Positions 61,112 through 64,000 of a stretch of DNA of 64,000 bases are shown here, piece after piece. The stretch covers positions 62,001 to 126,000 of the forward strand of contig JAJPIJ010000046.1 of assembly GCA_021324815.1 (NCBI GenBank), written 5' to 3'. The stretch's first letter is position 1. Each line of letters begins with the position of its first letter. The DNA comes from Gammaproteobacteria bacterium. GTDB lineage: Bacteria > Pseudomonadota > Gammaproteobacteria > JAJPIJ01. Under the pieces are notes generated by a model. The model was not told the origin of the DNA. It made no database searches and was given only the letters and a program-made list of their open reading frames with translations. The position numbers and the translations under genes were made by a program.

Positions 61112-61212
61112 CCGTTCGCCCTGAGGTATCGAAGGGCGATCGCCACGCGCTGAATGATTTGGTCGTGCTTCGATACCCCTCGATACCTCGGGACGGGCCT
61201 CGGCACGAACGG
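61112..61212 (-). repeat. Dispersed REP-like repeat, copy 3 (inverted)
   Basis: Starts CCCGTTCGCCCTGAGGTATC and ends GGCACGAACGG, the reverse arrangement of copies at 7156 and 15053. It lies between kdsA and eno and separates the two transcription units. Confidence 0.75.
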
Positions 61213-61220
61213 CTGTTTAA

Positions 61221-62534
<1,314 letters not shown>

Positions 62535-62879
62535 ATGCGGATTGCTGTTTTCCTGCTCATCATATTACTGGGCGCCTTGCAGTTCAGGCTGTGGTTCGGG
62601 GAGGGCGGCTGGCGGACGGTGTGGGCGCTCCGTGAGCAGATCGACAGCCAGCGCCAGGAAAATGCCAAGCTCAAGGAGCGCAACCAGGCGCTGGAGGCGG
62701 AGGTTCAGGATTTGAAACAGGGCCTGGAGGCGATTGAAGAGCGCGCCCGCAGCGAGATGGGCATGATCAAGAAGGACGAAGTGTTCTACCAGATTATCGA
62801 CCAGCCCGGCGTGGTGCTGCCGCCGGCGCAAACGGGAACCAGGCCATCGCCGCTGGCAAAGAACAATACTGGGCGGTGA
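62535..62879 (+). CDS. ftsB: Cell division protein FtsB
   Basis: A 114-aa bitopic protein. A transmembrane helix (residues 2-18, IAVFLLIILLGALQFRL) is followed by WFGEGGWRTVWALREQID and a coiled coil (about 35-75; ENAKLKERNQALEAEV). The conserved ERARSEMGMIKKDEVFYQI matches FtsB. It joins FtsL and FtsQ in the septal complex. The start is adjacent to the eno stop and the end overlaps ispD, the standard eno-ftsB-ispD-ispF order. Confidence 0.93.
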   Translation: MRIAVFLLIILLGALQFRLWFGEGGWRTVWALREQIDSQRQENAKLKERNQALEAEVQDLKQGLEAIEERARSEMGMIKKDEVFYQIIDQPGVVLPPAQTGTRPSPLAKNNTGR

Positions 62880-63568
62880 TCCCGGCGGCGGGCCTGGGCC
62901 AGCGCATGGGCACGGAGGTGCCCAAGCAGTATCTCCCCTTGCGCGGGCGGGTGGTGCTTGAACACACCGTCGAACGGTTCGCATCACACCCGCGCATCGC
63001 CGGCGTCGTGGTCGCCATCGCCCCGCAGGACGCGTCATGGGACCACCTGCCGTGCGCGCGCGCGGCGAAAGTGCGGCGCGCGGAGGGCGGCGCGGAGCGC
63101 TGCCACTCCGTGTTGAACGCGTTGAAGCGGCTGGCGGAAACCGCCGCGCCCGGCGACTGGGTGCTGGTGCACGACGCGGCGCGGCCCTGCCTGCGCAAAA
63201 AGGACATCGACCGCATGCTGGACACGCTGGCTTCGCATCCGGTCGGCGGCATCCTCGCCGTGCCGGTGCGCGACACCATGAAGCGCGGCGGCGCCGGCAA
63301 CGAAATCACCGCCACCGTGGATCGCAAAAATCTGTGGCACGCACTGACGCCGCAGATGTTTCATCTCGGCATGCTGACGCAGGCCATTGAGCAGGCGCTG
63401 GCGAAGGGGGTCATCGTGACCGATGAGGCGCAGGCCATCGAACTGGCCGGCCATCAACCCGTGCTGGTCGAGGGGCACGCCGACAACATCAAGATCACGC
63501 ACCCGAAGGACTTGAAGCTGGCGGACATTTATCTGCGGTTGCAGGAGGAGGAGGGCGAATGCGCATAG
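62876..63568 (+). CDS. ispD: 2-C-methyl-D-erythritol 4-phosphate cytidylyltransferase
   Basis: IspD (230 aa) transfers CMP to methylerythritol phosphate in the MEP isoprenoid pathway. The nucleotide-binding motif [19 protein letters not shown] lies at the very N-terminus; [13 protein letters not shown] and [14 protein letters not shown] are further family segments. With GTG 62876 the protein lacks a few usual N-terminal residues: the frame upstream reads EQYWAV directly before it, so the true start may be slightly upstream, inside ftsB. Overlaps ftsB by 4 bases and ispF by 10. Confidence 0.94.
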   Translation: MIPAAGLGQRMGTEVPKQYLPLRGRVVLEHTVERFASHPRIAGVVVAIAPQDASWDHLPCARAAKVRRAEGGAERCHSVLNALKRLAETAAPGDWVLVHDAARPCLRKKDIDRMLDTLASHPVGGILAVPVRDTMKRGGAGNEITATVDRKNLWHALTPQMFHLGMLTQAIEQALAKGVIVTDEAQAIELAGHQPVLVEGHADNIKITHPKDLKLADIYLRLQEEEGECA

Positions 63569-64000
63569 GCCAGGGCTTCGACGCCCACCGCTTTCAAAAG
63601 GGCCGCCGGCTGGTGCTGGGCGGCGTCACCATTCCGCATGAATCCGGCATGGAGGCGCATTCCGACGGCGACGTGGTGATCCACGCGGTGTGCGACGCGC
63701 TGCTCGGCGCCGCGGGCCTGGGCGACATCGGCAAACACTTCCCCGACACCGATCAAAGCATCAAGGGCATCGACAGCCGCATCATGCTGAAGCACATCGT
63801 GAAGTTATTGCATGACAAGAATTACAAGATCGGCAACGTGGACGCCACCATCATCGCGCAGGCGCCGAAACTCGCGCCATTTATTCCGCAGATGTGCGAG
63901 AACCTGGCAGCGGACATGCAAATTGCCCGCGACGCCGTCAACATCAAGGCCACCACCACCGAGAAAATGGGTTTCACCGGCCGCGGCGAAGGCATCGCCG
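63559..64000 (+). CDS. ispF: 2-C-methyl-D-erythritol 2,4-cyclodiphosphate synthase (partial)
   Basis: The first 147 codons of IspF, the next MEP-pathway enzyme, cut off by the window end. [20 protein letters not shown] contains zinc ligands D8 and H10; [20 protein letters not shown] supplies the third, and [17 protein letters not shown] is the C-terminal conserved segment. GGAGGAGGAGGG precedes the ATG. Only about 10-15 residues should be missing. Confidence 0.95.
   Translation, partial: MRIGQGFDAHRFQKGRRLVLGGVTIPHESGMEAHSDGDVVIHAVCDALLGAAGLGDIGKHFPDTDQSIKGIDSRIMLKHIVKLLHDKNYKIGNVDATIIAQAPKLAPFIPQMCENLAADMQIARDAVNIKATTTEKMGFTGRGEGIA

Overview
The window is about 64 kb of high-GC chromosome from a gammaproteobacterium. 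Gene order supports this: trpB-trpA-accD-folC-dedD-cvpA-purF with metZ downstream, rnhA-dnaQ preceded by a YafS-like methyltransferase, and pyrG-kdsA-eno-ftsB-ispD-ispF are all familiar gammaproteobacterial arrangements. A complete serine-cycle block (sga-mcl-mtkA-mtkB-hprA-ppc), with formate-tetrahydrofolate ligase elsewhere in the window, points to one-carbon or glyoxylate/acetyl-CoA metabolism. A SulP transporter next to a beta-carbonic anhydrase suggests inorganic-carbon handling. Species cannot be named from sequence reading alone.

Layout. 1-9.7 kb: tryptophan, fatty-acid, folate and purine genes, an ECF sigma/anti-sigma pair, and metZ behind a SAM-II-like riboswitch with a terminator. 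A toxin-antitoxin island follows, bounded on its far side by a second copy of the metZ tail and a 141-bp MITE-like element. 9.8-11 kb: a low-GC unknown gene and tRNA-Arg(CCU), whose 5' end and upstream region are duplicated. 11-24 kb: housekeeping genes (ppnN, apt, nfi, aas, mltD, rnhA, dnaQ). 24-34 kb: SulP/carbonic anhydrase, two small unknown genes and the serine-cycle operon. 34-38 kb: a Fur-box-controlled cluster for a porin-like outer-membrane protein, a flavinylated periplasmic protein, ApbE and a small membrane protein, probably an iron-responsive extracytosolic electron-transfer system. 38-44 kb: cmoA and a type III polyketide synthase/methyltransferase/flavoprotein group. 44-46 kb: nfeD-slipin.

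46.2-54.5 kb is the most interesting region: a self-contained class 2 type V CRISPR-Cas locus. It has a 1691-residue effector with all three RuvC motifs in Cas12b (C2c1)-like sequence context, a Cas4-Cas1 fusion, Cas2, a six-repeat array and an anti-repeat that marks a probable tracrRNA. The effector is about 560 residues longer than the well-studied Alicyclobacillus Cas12b. The locus is bracketed by two copies of a bipartite direct repeat (18/19 plus 9/9 identical positions). The cas4-cas1 gene carries a one-base frameshift in a run of eight G.

54.6-64 kb: fhs, a nucleotide cyclase-FHA protein, a DMT transporter, and pyrG-kdsA, eno-ftsB-ispD-ispF. Three copies of a dispersed REP-like repeat lie between genes. 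Long antisense reading frames are common here because of the high GC content and are not annotated.
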